Positions 1-11,173 of a stretch of DNA of 64,000 nucleotides are shown here, piece by piece; the first letter of the stretch is position 1, and each line of letters starts with the position of its first letter. The notes beneath the pieces were generated by a model. That model was given only the letters and a program-made list of their open reading frames with translations. It had not been told where the DNA came from and searched no databases. Origin of the DNA: Comamonas thiooxydans (GTDB taxonomy: Bacteria > Pseudomonadota > Gammaproteobacteria > Burkholderiales > Burkholderiaceae_C); the NCBI RefSeq assembly GCF_002157685.2, contig NZ_AP026738.1, positions 5,518,001-5,582,000 on the forward strand, given 5' to 3'. The position numbers and the translations under genes were made by a program.

Positions 1-759
1 GTGCTGCCAGGAGGACAGTCCCTGCTGTGGAGCAGCGAGGGCGACTTCGCACGCGGATTCGGCCCGCAATTGCTGCAATCGAGCAAGGATGGACACTGGC
101 TGCGCGAATGGCCGCTGCCGCCCGAGCTGCGCCTGCCGAGCAACGAGACCCAAGGGCCGCGCAGCAACTTCACGCTCGAAGGTCTGGCGCTGAGCCAGGA
201 TGGCCAAACGCTCTGGCTGGCCATGGAGGCAGCACTCAGACAAGACGGAGCCCTGCCCACAGCTGACCACTCGGGCGGCCCGGTGCGCATCACCGCCTAT
301 GACATGGGCACGCAGCAGCCCGCGCGCCAGCTTGCCTATCTGCCCGATGCCCTGCCTGCCGACCTGTGGCTGCAACGCGGTGCCATCAACGGCATCAGCG
401 CCGTGCTGGCCGATGGCCCGGAACACCTGCTGGTGCTGGAGCGCTCCTTTGCTCCACTGCTGCGCTTCGGCGCCCGCATCTACCGCATCAGCACCCGCGC
501 CGACGCAAGCAGCGATACGCTGGGCCAAATCCGGCTCGTGCCGGGCAGCTACCGCCCTGCAGACAAGGAATTGCTGCTGGACCTGGCCGATGCCGGTCTG
601 CGGTCCGTGGACAACCTGGAGGGCATGAGCTGGGGACCGCTGCTGCCCGATGGCCGGCGCGTGCTGCTGCTGGTCAGCGACAACAACTTCAATCCCGCCG
701 AAGTCACCCAGTTCGTCGCATTGAGCGAGGAGCACGGCCGCTGCGGCGCAGGTTTATAG
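1..759 (+). CDS. Esterase-like activity of phytase family protein (5' truncated by window edge)
   Basis: An open frame runs from the first base to a TAG stop at 757-759, giving at least 252 residues. The text resembles the phytase-like esterase domain (Pfam 'Phytase-like', PF13449): a beta-propeller-like protein with SNETQGPRSNFTLEGLAL, where NFTLEGLA is the family's typical N-E-G motif, and a C-terminal VDNLEGMSWGP followed by LLVSDNNF. Members are usually 350-450 residues and exported, so the signal peptide and first blades probably lie upstream of the window. The GTG at base 1 is unlikely to be the true start. It is followed 70 bases later by proC on the same strand. The substrate is unknown. 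Confidence 0.75.
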   Translation: MLPGGQSLLWSSEGDFARGFGPQLLQSSKDGHWLREWPLPPELRLPSNETQGPRSNFTLEGLALSQDGQTLWLAMEAALRQDGALPTADHSGGPVRITAYDMGTQQPARQLAYLPDALPADLWLQRGAINGISAVLADGPEHLLVLERSFAPLLRFGARIYRISTRADASSDTLGQIRLVPGSYRPADKELLLDLADAGLRSVDNLEGMSWGPLLPDGRRVLLLVSDNNFNPAEVTQFVALSEEHGRCGAGL

Positions 760-829
760 TGCCGTTCTGCGCCTGGAATCCGAATACAGGCTTGCCCACT
801 TGCTGCATCGCAGAGCGAATCGAACCATC

Positions 830-1669
830 ATGAGCCAGACCGACCACTCGACCACCGTTTTCCCTCCCATCGCCTTTATCGGCGGCGGCAATATGGCCAG
901 CGCCATCATCGGCGGCCTGATCCGCCAGGGCGTTCCGGCCAGCAGCATCACCGTGGTCGAGCCTTTTGAAGCCACGCGCGCTGCGATCAAGACCAGCTTC
1001 GGCATCGACGCCCTGCCCGCCGCCACCGAGACCCTGCAAAGCGCCCAGTTGGTGGTCTGGGCCGTCAAACCCCAGAGCTTCAAGGAAGCGGCCGCTCCCG
1101 TTGCCGCCCACACCCGCCACGCCCTGCACCTGAGCGTGGCTGCCGGCATCACCACCGACAGCATTGCGGCGTGGACCGGCACCCACCGCATCGTGCGCGC
1201 CATGCCCAATACACCGGCCCTGGTGGGCAAGGGCATGACGGGCCTGTTCGCCCGCCCCGAGGTCGATGCCCAAGGCAAGGCCCTGATCGAAACCGTGATC
1301 GGCAGCACCGGCGAACTCACCTGGGTGGACCAGGAAGCCCATCTGGATGCCGTGACGGCGATCTCCGGTTCCGGCCCGGCCTATGTATTCCTGTTCCTCG
1401 AAGCCATGACCCAGGCAGGCATCGACATGGGCCTCAGTGCCGAGCAAAGCTACAAGCTGGCCGTGGCCACGTTTGCGGGCGGCTCGGAACTGGCGGCACG
1501 CTCCAGCGAAAGCGCCGAAGTGCTGCGCCAGCGCGTGACCAGCAAGGGCGGCACCACCTACGCGGCCATCACTCATATGCAGGAGCAGAAGCTGCCCGAG
1601 CATTTCATCGAAGCCATGCGCAAGGCCCAGATCCGCGCACAGGAGCTGGCCGTCGAGTTCGGCAAATAA
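830..1669 (+). CDS. proC: Pyrroline-5-carboxylate reductase
   Basis: ProC reduces 1-pyrroline-5-carboxylate to L-proline with NAD(P)H, the last step of proline synthesis, in the cytosol. The 279-residue product has the N-terminal Rossmann dinucleotide loop (IAFIGGGNMASAIIGG, from about residue 14), the conserved MPNTPALVGKGM segment, and the P5CR signature around residue 180 (AISGSGPAYVF). Its length fits the family (about 270). The ATG at 830 is preferred over an in-frame TTG at 800 because the protein then starts shortly before the Rossmann strand. A strong hairpin follows the stop directly. The neighbouring ubiA converges on it. Confidence 0.96.
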   Translation: MSQTDHSTTVFPPIAFIGGGNMASAIIGGLIRQGVPASSITVVEPFEATRAAIKTSFGIDALPAATETLQSAQLVVWAVKPQSFKEAAAPVAAHTRHALHLSVAAGITTDSIAAWTGTHRIVRAMPNTPALVGKGMTGLFARPEVDAQGKALIETVIGSTGELTWVDQEAHLDAVTAISGSGPAYVFLFLEAMTQAGIDMGLSAEQSYKLAVATFAGGSELAARSSESAEVLRQRVTSKGGTTYAAITHMQEQKLPEHFIEAMRKAQIRAQELAVEFGK

Positions 1670-1670
1670 A

Positions 1671-1697
1671 AAAACCGGCCTCGGCCGGTTTTCTTTT
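1671..1697 (+). terminator. Intrinsic terminator of proC
   Basis: A perfect 10-bp stem, AAAACCGGCC / GGCCGGTTTT (1671-1680 with 1683-1692), has a 2-base loop and a T-rich tail. It begins one base after the proC stop. Because the A and T tails are symmetrical it could also work for transcription arriving from ubiA on the other strand. Confidence 0.9.
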
Positions 1698-1716
1698 GGG
1701 TGCTTAAGGCCTCAAT

Positions 1717-1745
1717 CGCTTGTCAATCAAGCGCTTTATGCTATT
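1717..1745. repeat. Partial copy of dispersed GCAGCTATCAA-type repeat (copy A)
   Basis: Bases 1717-1730 (CGCTTGTCAATCAA) are an exact 14-base match to 55147-55160 in the 83-bp element near the FAD monooxygenase gene. Here the 14-mer forms a small hairpin (CGCTTG / CAAGCG around TCAAT) and is followed by TATGCTATTAAAAC, a weak match to the rest of the repeat. It lies between the proC terminator and the ubiA stop codon. Confidence 0.6.
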
Positions 1746-1754
1746 AAAACAGGA

Positions 1755-2636
1755 CTATTTCAACGCAAATCCGAGCGCCACGCCCGCAAAGATCGCGGCG
1801 CCAATCCAGTGGCTCTTGCTGAAGGCGACAAAACAGCCTTCACGCGTACGGTCCTTGATCAGGCTGAAATGCCAGACGATCTGTGCTGCTGCCACGCCCA
1901 TGCCCAGCCAGAAGGGCCAGCCCAGCTGATAAGGCGCCAGCACCCAGGCGATCAGACCCCAGCACAGGGCAAAGAACAGCATGATCGCCGTGACATCGAA
2001 ACGGCCCAGGGTGATGGCCGAGGTCTTCATGCCGATCTTGAGATCGTCATCGCGGTCCACCATGGCGTATTCGGTGTCATAGGCCAGTACCAGAAACATA
2101 TTCGCCAGCCACAGCGTCCAGGCCGTGGCGCTGACCGCACCGGTCACCGCCGCAAACGCAATCACGATGCCGAAATTGAAGGCAATGCCCAGAAAGGCCT
2201 GAGGCATGGCAAAAAAGCGCTTGGTGAAGGGGTAGAGAATCGTGAACAGCACGGCGGGCACCGACCAGGCCACAGCCTCCCAGCGTGTGGACAGCACCAA
2301 GCCGAAGGCCACCACGGTGAGCACCAGGCCGACCATGGCGGCCTCCCTGACCGAGATCTGGCCGCTGGTGATGGGGCGCTGGGTGGTGCGTTTCACATGC
2401 CTGTCGAAGTCGCGGTCGGCAATGTCGTTGATGGTGCAGCCCGCGCTGCGCATCAGCACCGTGCCCAGCACAAAGACCACGAGCAGATGCCAGCCCGGAA
2501 AGCCCTGACCGGCCACCCACAGCGCCACCAGCGTGGGCCAGACCAGCACCAGCCAGCCTGCGGGGCGGTTGAAGCGGATCAGATCAAGATACAGCGACAG
2601 CTTGGAGCGCGGCGAAGCAGGGATGGAGGCGGACAT
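1755..2636 (-). CDS. ubiA: 4-hydroxybenzoate octaprenyltransferase
   Basis: UbiA attaches the polyprenyl chain to 4-hydroxybenzoate in ubiquinone synthesis and is an integral inner-membrane enzyme. The 293-residue product shows both Mg-diphosphate-binding motifs: NDIADRDFD at residues 70-78 and [12 protein letters not shown] at about 187-198. About eight hydrophobic segments follow the family pattern. The ATG at 2636 gives a protein starting [13 protein letters not shown] longer open frame exists upstream, but its extra 86 residues are arginine/glycine/alanine-rich read-through with no family similarity. It lies 50 bases downstream of the PAP2 gene on the same strand, so co-transcription is possible. 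Confidence 0.95.
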   Translation of the reverse strand: MSASIPASPRSKLSLYLDLIRFNRPAGWLVLVWPTLVALWVAGQGFPGWHLLVVFVLGTVLMRSAGCTINDIADRDFDRHVKRTTQRPITSGQISVREAAMVGLVLTVVAFGLVLSTRWEAVAWSVPAVLFTILYPFTKRFFAMPQAFLGIAFNFGIVIAFAAVTGAVSATAWTLWLANMFLVLAYDTEYAMVDRDDDLKIGMKTSAITLGRFDVTAIMLFFALCWGLIAWVLAPYQLGWPFWLGMGVAAAQIVWHFSLIKDRTREGCFVAFSKSHWIGAAIFAGVALGFALK

Positions 2637-2686
2637 GAGACGGGTTCCGAAAGGCAGGAGATCACGACCGGGCCCCCAGGCCACGG

Positions 2687-3535
2687 TCAGCGCAGCGGCA
2701 ATTGTGCCTCGGCCTGCGGCGGCCCGATGGCGCCGCCCCCATGCTCGACACGGTCTGTCAACCAGAGCACCAGGGCCGTCCAGCCCAGGCCCAGGCACAG
2801 GCCCGCCAGCACATCGCTGGCATGGTGCACGGACAGCAGCACGCGACTCAAGCCCGTGCTCAAGGCCAGCAGCGCGGCCGCCGCAAAGACCCAAGTCCGC
2901 CAGCGCCGCGGCAGGTGACGAGCGGCCAGCCAGGCCAGCATGCCGAAAATCGCTGCCGTGCCCGCGCTATGGCCGCTGGGAAAGCTGAATCCGGCCTCAT
3001 GCACCAGCCCGTCCAGCGGACGCGCACGCTGCATGGTCCCCTTGATGAAACGCACCCACAGTCCGGTGCCGGCCACCGCCACCACCCAGCTCAGTAGCTG
3101 CAGACCCTGGCGCCGCCACAGCAGCCACAGGCCCACGACCAGGCTCAGCAGCCCCATGACGCGCAAATCCCCGAGCTGGGTCCATGCCCGCACCAGAGGC
3201 TGAAGTGTGGGAGGCAGGGCCGCGCTCACCGCGCGCTGCAGCGTCAGGTCCAGGGCCATCAGCCCCTGAGGCGGCTGCGCCGACTGGGACTGGTGCACGC
3301 CGACACTCAGCAGGGCCAGAAGCACAGCGGCCAGTGCAGCCACCGCCAGCAAGCGACCGCCATCCGGCCTGAAGTCCGCGCTGCGGTCCTGCCACAGCCA
3401 CCCGGCCCGGCCCTGTGCACGGCAACGCAGCATGCAGGCCCCAACCAGCAACAGCAGCAGCAACACCCAGATGACATGGCTGTCCACCCATTGCGCCAGC
3501 AGGACCACGGGAGTCGCTGCAGAAAACACAGGCAT
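2687..3535 (-). CDS. PAP2-superfamily membrane phosphatase
   Basis: This is a membrane-bound acid phosphatase-like protein, probably acting on a lipid phosphate or undecaprenyl pyrophosphate. All three PAP2 motifs are present in order: K-x6-RP (KGTMQRARP), PSGH ([10 protein letters not shown]) and SR-x5-H-x3-D ([12 protein letters not shown]). Several hydrophobic segments surround them, including an N-terminal anchor ([16 protein letters not shown]). The ATG at 3535 (MPVFSAATP) is chosen over a TTG 15 bases earlier; it is preceded by a purine-rich GGAAAGGA. The substrate cannot be told from sequence. It sits between dps, which has its own terminator, and ubiA, so it probably has its own promoter in the gap. 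Confidence 0.88.
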   Translation of the reverse strand: MPVFSAATPVVLLAQWVDSHVIWVLLLLLLVGACMLRCRAQGRAGWLWQDRSADFRPDGGRLLAVAALAAVLLALLSVGVHQSQSAQPPQGLMALDLTLQRAVSAALPPTLQPLVRAWTQLGDLRVMGLLSLVVGLWLLWRRQGLQLLSWVVAVAGTGLWVRFIKGTMQRARPLDGLVHEAGFSFPSGHSAGTAAIFGMLAWLAARHLPRRWRTWVFAAAALLALSTGLSRVLLSVHHASDVLAGLCLGLGWTALVLWLTDRVEHGGGAIGPPQAEAQLPLR

Positions 3536-3545
3536 TCCTTTCCAA

Positions 3546-3598
3546 AGCAAAAGCGAAAAAGCCCTGACGGGCCTCTGGAGGCTAGCCCGTCAGGGCTT
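3546..3598 (-). terminator. Intrinsic terminator of dps
   Basis: There is a 14-bp perfect stem (3559-3572 with 3585-3598, arm AAGCCCTGACGGGC on the plus strand). On the minus strand it is followed by TTTTTCGCTTTTG. It sits about 37 bases past the dps stop. Confidence 0.88.
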
Positions 3599-3634
3599 GA
3601 GGGAGACCGGGACGAGTTGCTGCCGCGGCGCGGC

Positions 3635-4171
3635 TCACTCCTCGAGCAGGGAGCGCAGCATCCAGGCGGTCTGCTCGTGCACGGCCAGGCGCTGGGTCAG
3701 CAGATCGGCCGTGGGCTCGTCGCCTGCCTTGTCGGCACGTGGGAACAGCTGGCGTGCCGTGCGCGCCACGGCCTCATGACCCTGCACCAGAATGCGCACC
3801 ATCTCCAGAGCCTTGGGCGGCTGGGCCGGGGCATCGGGCAGGCTGGTGAGCTTGCCGAACTGGGCATAGGAGCCCGGTGCATGGTGGCCCAGAGCGCGGA
3901 TACGCTCGGCCACGGGATCGACGGCATTCCACAGCTCGGTGTACTGCGCCATGAACATGGTGTGCAGCGTGTTGAACATGGGCCCCGTGACGTTCCAATG
4001 GAAGTTGTGCGTGGTCAGGTACAGCGTATAGGTGTCGGCCAGCAGCGCCGACAGCCCCTTGGCGATGGCTGCGCGATCCTCGTCGCTGATGCCGATGTGG
4101 ATGCCTGCCGGCACCTGCGGCGCGGCGTCCGACTTTTGTTTCTGCGATTTGTCCTTGCCTTGCTTGGTCAT
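3635..4171 (-). CDS. dps: Dps-family DNA-binding ferroxidase
   Basis: Dps forms a ferritin-like dodecamer that oxidises and stores iron with H2O2 and protects DNA under oxidative stress. The 178-residue protein has the inter-subunit ferroxidase ligands with the exact family spacing: H58 (HNFHWNVTG), H70, D85 and E89. A lysine-rich N-terminal tail ([11 protein letters not shown]) is the kind used for DNA binding. The next gene upstream on the same strand is oxyR, the usual activator of dps under peroxide; that regulation is inferred from context, and I did not identify an OxyR site. It ends at a strong terminator. Confidence 0.95.
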   Translation of the reverse strand: MTKQGKDKSQKQKSDAAPQVPAGIHIGISDEDRAAIAKGLSALLADTYTLYLTTHNFHWNVTGPMFNTLHTMFMAQYTELWNAVDPVAERIRALGHHAPGSYAQFGKLTSLPDAPAQPPKALEMVRILVQGHEAVARTARQLFPRADKAGDEPTADLLTQRLAVHEQTAWMLRSLLEE

Positions 4172-4234
4172 GCACTCACCTTTCAGGTTTAACGAATCCA
4201 GACTCCCGCCCTCTTCGAGCCGCTGAAGCCACGC

Positions 4235-5203
4235 TTATTGCGTCAGGCGCTGCACTCCCGGCAGCGGGCAGGCGTAGACGGCATTGCGCAGTGCGGCAAT
4301 CGCCTCGTAGCGCGTGAAGCTGCGCCGCCAGGCCAGCACCACACGGCGGGTAGGCGGCGCAATGCCATCTTCCTCATGAATCGGAAGATAGCGAATATGA
4401 GGCTCATCGGCGCGGCGGCGGCGCTCAATGGGAGCCAGTGCATCCTCGGGCACGGACAGTCGCGGCACCAGGGTCACGCCCATGCCGGCAGCCACCATGT
4501 ATTTGATGGTTTCCAGCGAGGAGCCTTCGAACGTGCGGCGAATGCCTTCGGAGTTGCTGGCATAGCGCGCGAATTCGGGGCAGACCTCGAGCACATGGTC
4601 GCGGAAGCAGTGACCCGCGCCCAGCAACAGCATGGTCTCGTTCTTGAGATCCGTGGTGGACAGGCTTTTCTTCTGCGCCAGCGGGTGGGTGCTGGGCACG
4701 GCGGCCATGAAGGGCTCGTCGTACAGCGGCGCCAGTGCCAGACCGGTATCGGGGAAGGGCTCGGCCATGATGGCGCAGTCGATCTCGCCCGTGCGCAGCA
4801 TCTCCAGCAGCTTGACGGTGAAGTTCTCCTGCAGCATCAGCGGCATCTGCGGCGTCATATTGATGGAGTTGCGCACCAGATCAGGGAGCAGGTAGGGGCC
4901 TATGGTGTAGATCACGCCCAGGGTCAGAACGCCTGACAGCGGGTCCTTGCCGCGCTTGGCGATTTCCTTGATCTCGTTGGCCTGCTCGAGCACGCTTTGG
5001 GCCTGGCGCACGATCTCCTCGCCCAGCGAGGTCACCGAGACTTCGCCGGCACTGCGCTCAAAAATCTTGACATCCAGCTCTTCCTCCAGCTTCTTGATCG
5101 CCACGGACAGCGTAGGCTGGGATACATAGCATGCTTCGGCGGCGCGGCCAAAGTGCTTTTCCCGCGCAACGGCCACGATGTACTTCAATTCGGTAAGAGT
5201 CAT
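4235..5203 (-). CDS. oxyR: Peroxide-sensing LysR-family regulator OxyR
   Basis: OxyR is a LysR-type transcription factor activated when H2O2 forms a disulfide between two cysteines. The 322-residue protein has an N-terminal winged helix (MTLTELKYIVAVAREKHFGRA) and the two redox cysteines at C199 and C208 (GAGHCFRDHVLEVC), the same numbers as in E. coli OxyR. The ATG at 5203 matches the family start. The 142-base gap to recG, which lies upstream on the same strand, is AT-rich and probably contains the promoter. The order recG-oxyR-dps makes a compact oxidative stress and DNA repair neighbourhood. Confidence 0.97.
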   Translation of the reverse strand: MTLTELKYIVAVAREKHFGRAAEACYVSQPTLSVAIKKLEEELDVKIFERSAGEVSVTSLGEEIVRQAQSVLEQANEIKEIAKRGKDPLSGVLTLGVIYTIGPYLLPDLVRNSINMTPQMPLMLQENFTVKLLEMLRTGEIDCAIMAEPFPDTGLALAPLYDEPFMAAVPSTHPLAQKKSLSTTDLKNETMLLLGAGHCFRDHVLEVCPEFARYASNSEGIRRTFEGSSLETIKYMVAAGMGVTLVPRLSVPEDALAPIERRRRADEPHIRYLPIHEEDGIAPPTRRVVLAWRRSFTRYEAIAALRNAVYACPLPGVQRLTQ

Positions 5204-5345
5204 AGAGAGTGGGTCATTGGGATCATCAACAACAGCATTGATTCATCCTGTTTTTGCATTCAATCACAAATTGCCAAGGCAAAAGATTACATATATTCCT
5301 GCAAAAACGTAACTCTTTACGTCTTCAAACGCAGGTTTGGGTATT

Positions 5346-7529
<2,184 letters not shown>

Positions 7530-7535
7530 CTGAGA

Positions 7536-7541
7536 CTCCTT
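7536..7541 (-). promoter_or_regulatory. Shine-Dalgarno site that sets the TTG start of recG
   Basis: On the minus strand the sequence reads AAGGAG, six bases before TTG at 7529. It is the strongest ribosome site near the 5' end of recG and favours the longer N-terminus over the ATG at 7451. Confidence 0.6.
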
Positions 7542-7677
7542 GACTACACTCCCCGCAACAGGGAAAGCAATGTATGTATATACAGCATATACAGGTTTGC
7601 AAACAACTGCCGCCAGCGCAATAACGCCAAAATCGCTACCATTCTCAAATTGTTACTATGTGTTTCCTCAGAAATCC

Positions 7678-8889
7678 ATGTTGAAGCGAGTTGATGTCGA
7701 GCACCTGCGCCCGGGAATGTTTGTGCACGAGTTCTGCGGCTCGTGGATGGAGCACCCCTTTCTGCGTGCCCGCCTCCTGCTCGATCAGCCCAGGGACCTG
7801 GAACGCCTGCTTGCCACCACCATCCGCCAGGTTTGGATAGACACCGACAAGGGGGCCGACATCGCCCCCGACATCACGCCGGCCGAGGTCTTTGAGTCGC
7901 CAGGCGACGAAGCTGTGCCAAGCTCGCCGGCACGGCCCACCAGAACCAGCATAGAGTTGCAGCAGGCTCATCAGATCATTGGGCAGGCACGTGATGTGCT
8001 CAAGACCATGTTCAAGGACGTTCGCCTGGGCCGTCCGCTGGACCTGCCTGCCTCAGGCCTGCTGGTCGACGAGATGGCCGAGTCGATCAAGCGCAACCCT
8101 CATGCCCTGATCAGCCTGGCGCGACTGAAGACTGCGGACAACTACTCCTATATGCACAGCATTGCGGTGTGCGCGCTGATGATTGGTCTGGCACGCCGCA
8201 TGGGCCTGGACGAGCACCAGGTGCATCAGGCCGGTATCGCAGGCCTGCTGCACGATATCGGTAAAAGCAGAGTGCCGCTGGATGTTCTCAACAAGCCTGG
8301 GCCGCTGGATGCCGAGGAATGGGTCATCATGAAGTCCCACCCTCGCTGGGGCTACGAAATTCTGCTGCCTCAGGGGCTGGACGACGCCGTTACCGACGCC
8401 TGCCTGCATCACCACGAAAAAGTCGACGGCACGGGCTATCCCGACGGACTGAAGCAGGACGAGATCAGCCTGATGGCGCGCATGGCGGCAGTCTGCGATG
8501 TCTATGACGCAATCACCTCGGATCGCCCCTACAAGCAGGGCTGGCACCCGGCCATCGCGCTGCAGCGCATGGCGCAATGGGCGCCCCATCATTTCGACAA
8601 GGCCATCTTCGAGCAGTTTGTCCAGACGGTGGGCATCTACCCGCTGGGCTCGCTGGTGCGACTGCAGTCGCAGCATCTTGCCGTGGTGCTGGATGTCTCA
8701 CCGACCTGCCTGCTGACCCCGAAAGTGCGGCGCTTTTACTGCCTCAGCCAACAGCGCCGCATCACACCCGAGATTCTCGATCTGGCTTGCCCCCTGGCCA
8801 AGGACAGCATAGTCGGGCGCGAAGACCCTGCCGACTGGCCCTTCAGGAATCTCAACGAGCTCTGGAACCCCGCCGCTGCTCAGCCCTGA
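7678..8889 (+). CDS. HD-GYP domain cyclic-di-GMP phosphodiesterase with N-terminal DUF3391
   Basis: The predicted role is hydrolysis of c-di-GMP in the cytosol. The 403-residue protein begins MLKRVDVEHLRPGMFVHE, typical of the DUF3391 domain (about residues 1-125). The HD-GYP domain follows with HD in LLHDIGK (about 191), HHEKVDGTGYP (about 243-253) and DVYDAITSDRPYK, so the metal ligands and the GYP motif are intact. No membrane segment or receiver domain is visible. An open frame extends 46 codons upstream of the chosen ATG (7678), but that part is AT-rich and unlike the family. It lies between recG (divergent) and queA. The signal it senses is unknown. Confidence 0.92.
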   Translation: MLKRVDVEHLRPGMFVHEFCGSWMEHPFLRARLLLDQPRDLERLLATTIRQVWIDTDKGADIAPDITPAEVFESPGDEAVPSSPARPTRTSIELQQAHQIIGQARDVLKTMFKDVRLGRPLDLPASGLLVDEMAESIKRNPHALISLARLKTADNYSYMHSIAVCALMIGLARRMGLDEHQVHQAGIAGLLHDIGKSRVPLDVLNKPGPLDAEEWVIMKSHPRWGYEILLPQGLDDAVTDACLHHHEKVDGTGYPDGLKQDEISLMARMAAVCDVYDAITSDRPYKQGWHPAIALQRMAQWAPHHFDKAIFEQFVQTVGIYPLGSLVRLQSQHLAVVLDVSPTCLLTPKVRRFYCLSQQRRITPEILDLACPLAKDSIVGREDPADWPFRNLNELWNPAAAQP

Positions 8890-8976
8890 AGCCGGCAGCC
8901 CTAATGGCGATTTGCGACAATCGCCCACTTGTTTGATTGAACTTGGAACGGGCCTCGTACGGCCCTCAAGCACCGC

Positions 8977-10065
8977 ATGTCTTCCTGCACCCGTGAATTC
9001 ACACTCAGCGATTTCGACTTCGACCTGCCCGAATCCCTGATCGCCCAGCATCCCACCGCCGTTCGCAGCGCCTCGCGCCTGCTTGACGGCCGCAGCCTCC
9101 CTGCCACCGACCGCATCTTCCGCGAACTGCCCGATCTGCTACAGCCAGGCGACCTGCTCGTCTTCAACGACACCAAGGTCATCAAGGCGCGCGTCTTCGG
9201 CGAAAAGGCCAGCGGCGGCAAGATCGAACTACTGGTCGAGCGCGTGCTGCAGAACAACGAGGTTGTGGCCCATATGCGCGTGAGCAAGAAACCCTTGCCC
9301 AGTGCCAAGATCCATCTTTGCGGCGGCCTCAGGAATGGCGGTTTCGAAGCCACCCTGCTGGGCCGCTGGCCGGACGAGAACGGGCCGCTGTTCCATCTTT
9401 CCTTCAAGGGCAACCAGGGCGAATCGCCCTATGAATTGCTGGAGCAGTTCGGCCACCTGCCTCTGCCGCCCTATATCGAGCGCCAGCAGAACGCCGAGCA
9501 TGATCCGGATGAAAAGGAAGACAGCGAGCGCTACCAGACCGTGTTCGCAGCCCACCCTGGTGCCGTAGCCGCACCGACCGCCGCCCTGCATTTCGACGAG
9601 ACCGTTCTGGCCGCCCTTCAAGCCAAGGGCGTGGAACGCGCCAGCGTCACCCTGCATGTAGGTGCCGGCACCTTCCAGCCCGTCAAGACCGAAAACCTTG
9701 CCGACCACACCATGCACAGCGAGTGGTACGACATTCCCCTGCCCACATTGGCCGCCATGGAGCGCTGCCGCCAGCGCGGCGGTCGCATCATTGCCGTGGG
9801 CACCACCACGGTGCGCACGCTGGAGTCCTGGGCCAAGTACGGCAATATCACTGGCGACACCAGCATCTTCATCACCCCGGGCTTTCAGTACCAAGTGGTC
9901 GACATGCTGATCACCAACTTCCATCTGCCCAAAAGCACGCTGATGATGCTGGTCAGCGCTTTTGCGGGCTATGAGCACATCATGGGCATGTATCAGCATG
10001 CGATTGCCCAGCATTACCGCTTCTTCAGCTATGGAGACTCCATGCTGCTGGAGCGCCAGCGCTGA
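8977..10065 (+). CDS. queA: S-adenosylmethionine:tRNA ribosyltransferase-isomerase
   Basis: QueA transfers and isomerises the ribosyl moiety of AdoMet onto 7-aminomethyl-7-deazaguanine in tRNA, giving epoxyqueuosine. The 362-residue product covers the whole family: an N-terminal [30 protein letters not shown], the central [17 protein letters not shown] segment (here [10 protein letters not shown]), [12 protein letters not shown], and a C-terminal [10 protein letters not shown]. The ATG at 8977 matches the family start. Genes for the other queuosine steps are not in the window. The recG/queA neighbourhood is common in betaproteobacteria but is interrupted here by the HD-GYP gene. Confidence 0.96.
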   Translation: MSSCTREFTLSDFDFDLPESLIAQHPTAVRSASRLLDGRSLPATDRIFRELPDLLQPGDLLVFNDTKVIKARVFGEKASGGKIELLVERVLQNNEVVAHMRVSKKPLPSAKIHLCGGLRNGGFEATLLGRWPDENGPLFHLSFKGNQGESPYELLEQFGHLPLPPYIERQQNAEHDPDEKEDSERYQTVFAAHPGAVAAPTAALHFDETVLAALQAKGVERASVTLHVGAGTFQPVKTENLADHTMHSEWYDIPLPTLAAMERCRQRGGRIIAVGTTTVRTLESWAKYGNITGDTSIFITPGFQYQVVDMLITNFHLPKSTLMMLVSAFAGYEHIMGMYQHAIAQHYRFFSYGDSMLLERQR

Positions 10066-10192
10066 TCTGCAACACATTGGAGCCGCTGTGCCGGCTGCTG
10101 GCATAAGGAGTTACAGAAACACTGGGTCCGATCTTTTCTTAGTGGTAGATTTCATCGTTTTGTCAAAGTGCTTATTCATTTAGAAAAAAACA

Positions 10193-11047
10193 ATGGAAGT
10201 TCAAACCCCACAAGATGAAGAGTTGGATCTGCTGGATCTATTGGTCACTCTCGCAGAAAACTGGAAAATTCTGATTTTCGGCCCACTGCTGGCTGGCATC
10301 GCGGCCTATGGGATCGGTCTGGCGATTCCCAAGACCTACGAGAGCAGCGCATCGGTTCAGGTGGAGCGTGCCGGCTCCAGCTTTACCGCCCCCATGGCCG
10401 CCAGCCTGGCCATGTCTGCAGACGTGCTGCATCAGATTGCCCCCGTTGCGGGCCTGGACGATGGCCTGACCAAGGAAGAAGTTTATAAAAAGCTCAGCAA
10501 GCGCATCACCGTCAATGTCGGCAAGCAGGACAAGCTGCTGAATATTTCAACGCAGGCCAAGTCGCCCGAAGCGGCTCAAAAGCTCAACCAGGCACTGCTG
10601 GACACCTTGTTTCCTCTGAGCAAGCCACGCGGTCTGGAAAAAAAGCAGCTGGAAGTGCAGCTGGCTTCCGAAAAGACTCGCCTGGAGGAATCCCTCAAGC
10701 TGGAGCATGACACTTCTGCCAATCTCTCCTCCGGAAAAAGTGTCACCGAAGCCACCAGCCGCCTCTATGGCGAACTGCTGACTGCCAACAGCAACCGCCA
10801 AAAGGGGATTCTGGACATGGAGCGTCGCCTCGGAGGCCTGGACAACGACGATGTGATTCAGATGCCGACCCTGCCCGAGCTCTCCATCAAGCCCAAGAAA
10901 CCCATGCTGGCCATTGGTGCTGCTGTCGGCACCGGTTTCATCCTGCTGCTTTTTGTGTTCATCCGGCAGGCGCTGCGCACCGCCAAGGAGTCTTCGACCG
11001 AGCAGGCCGAAAAAATTGCGCGTATTCGTAACGCCATGCCCTGGTAA
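10193..11047 (+). CDS. Wzz/FepE/Etk-type polysaccharide chain-length determinant
   Basis: Wzz-type polysaccharide co-polymerases set the modal length of O-antigen or related polymers at the inner membrane. The 284-residue protein has the expected layout: a short cytoplasmic N-terminus, TM1 (about residues 29-49, ILIFGPLLAGIAAYGIGLAI), a periplasmic helical domain, a proline-containing stretch (MPTLPELSIKPKKP), and TM2 (about 241-260, AIGAAVGTGFILLLFVFI). No polymerase, flippase or glycosyltransferase gene lies nearby, so it is an orphan here. The upstream 127-base gap is AT-rich. It ends at an intrinsic terminator. Confidence 0.85.
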   Translation: MEVQTPQDEELDLLDLLVTLAENWKILIFGPLLAGIAAYGIGLAIPKTYESSASVQVERAGSSFTAPMAASLAMSADVLHQIAPVAGLDDGLTKEEVYKKLSKRITVNVGKQDKLLNISTQAKSPEAAQKLNQALLDTLFPLSKPRGLEKKQLEVQLASEKTRLEESLKLEHDTSANLSSGKSVTEATSRLYGELLTANSNRQKGILDMERRLGGLDNDDVIQMPTLPELSIKPKKPMLAIGAAVGTGFILLLFVFIRQALRTAKESSTEQAEKIARIRNAMPW

Positions 11048-11068
11048 TCCTTCTCCACCCCCATCCAG

Positions 11069-11097
11069 TGCCCGCACCTCACAGTGCGGGCATTTTT
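11069..11097 (+). terminator. Intrinsic terminator of the wzz-like gene
   Basis: A 9-bp perfect stem, TGCCCGCAC / GTGCGGGCA (11069-11077 with 11084-11092), is followed by TTTTT. It lies 22 bases after the stop. Confidence 0.9.
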
Positions 11098-11173
11098 ATG
11101 GGCGTCACAGCCAAAGCCGACAACTTCATCCCCCTAGAATTCTTCGCTTCTCTTGTCGCAAATCGCTACGGAT

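Noticed and set aside
10066..10192. Promoter elements for the wzz-like gene
   Set aside because: TTGTCA-like and AT-rich blocks occur, but no pair with convincing -35/-10 spacing could be fixed by eye.
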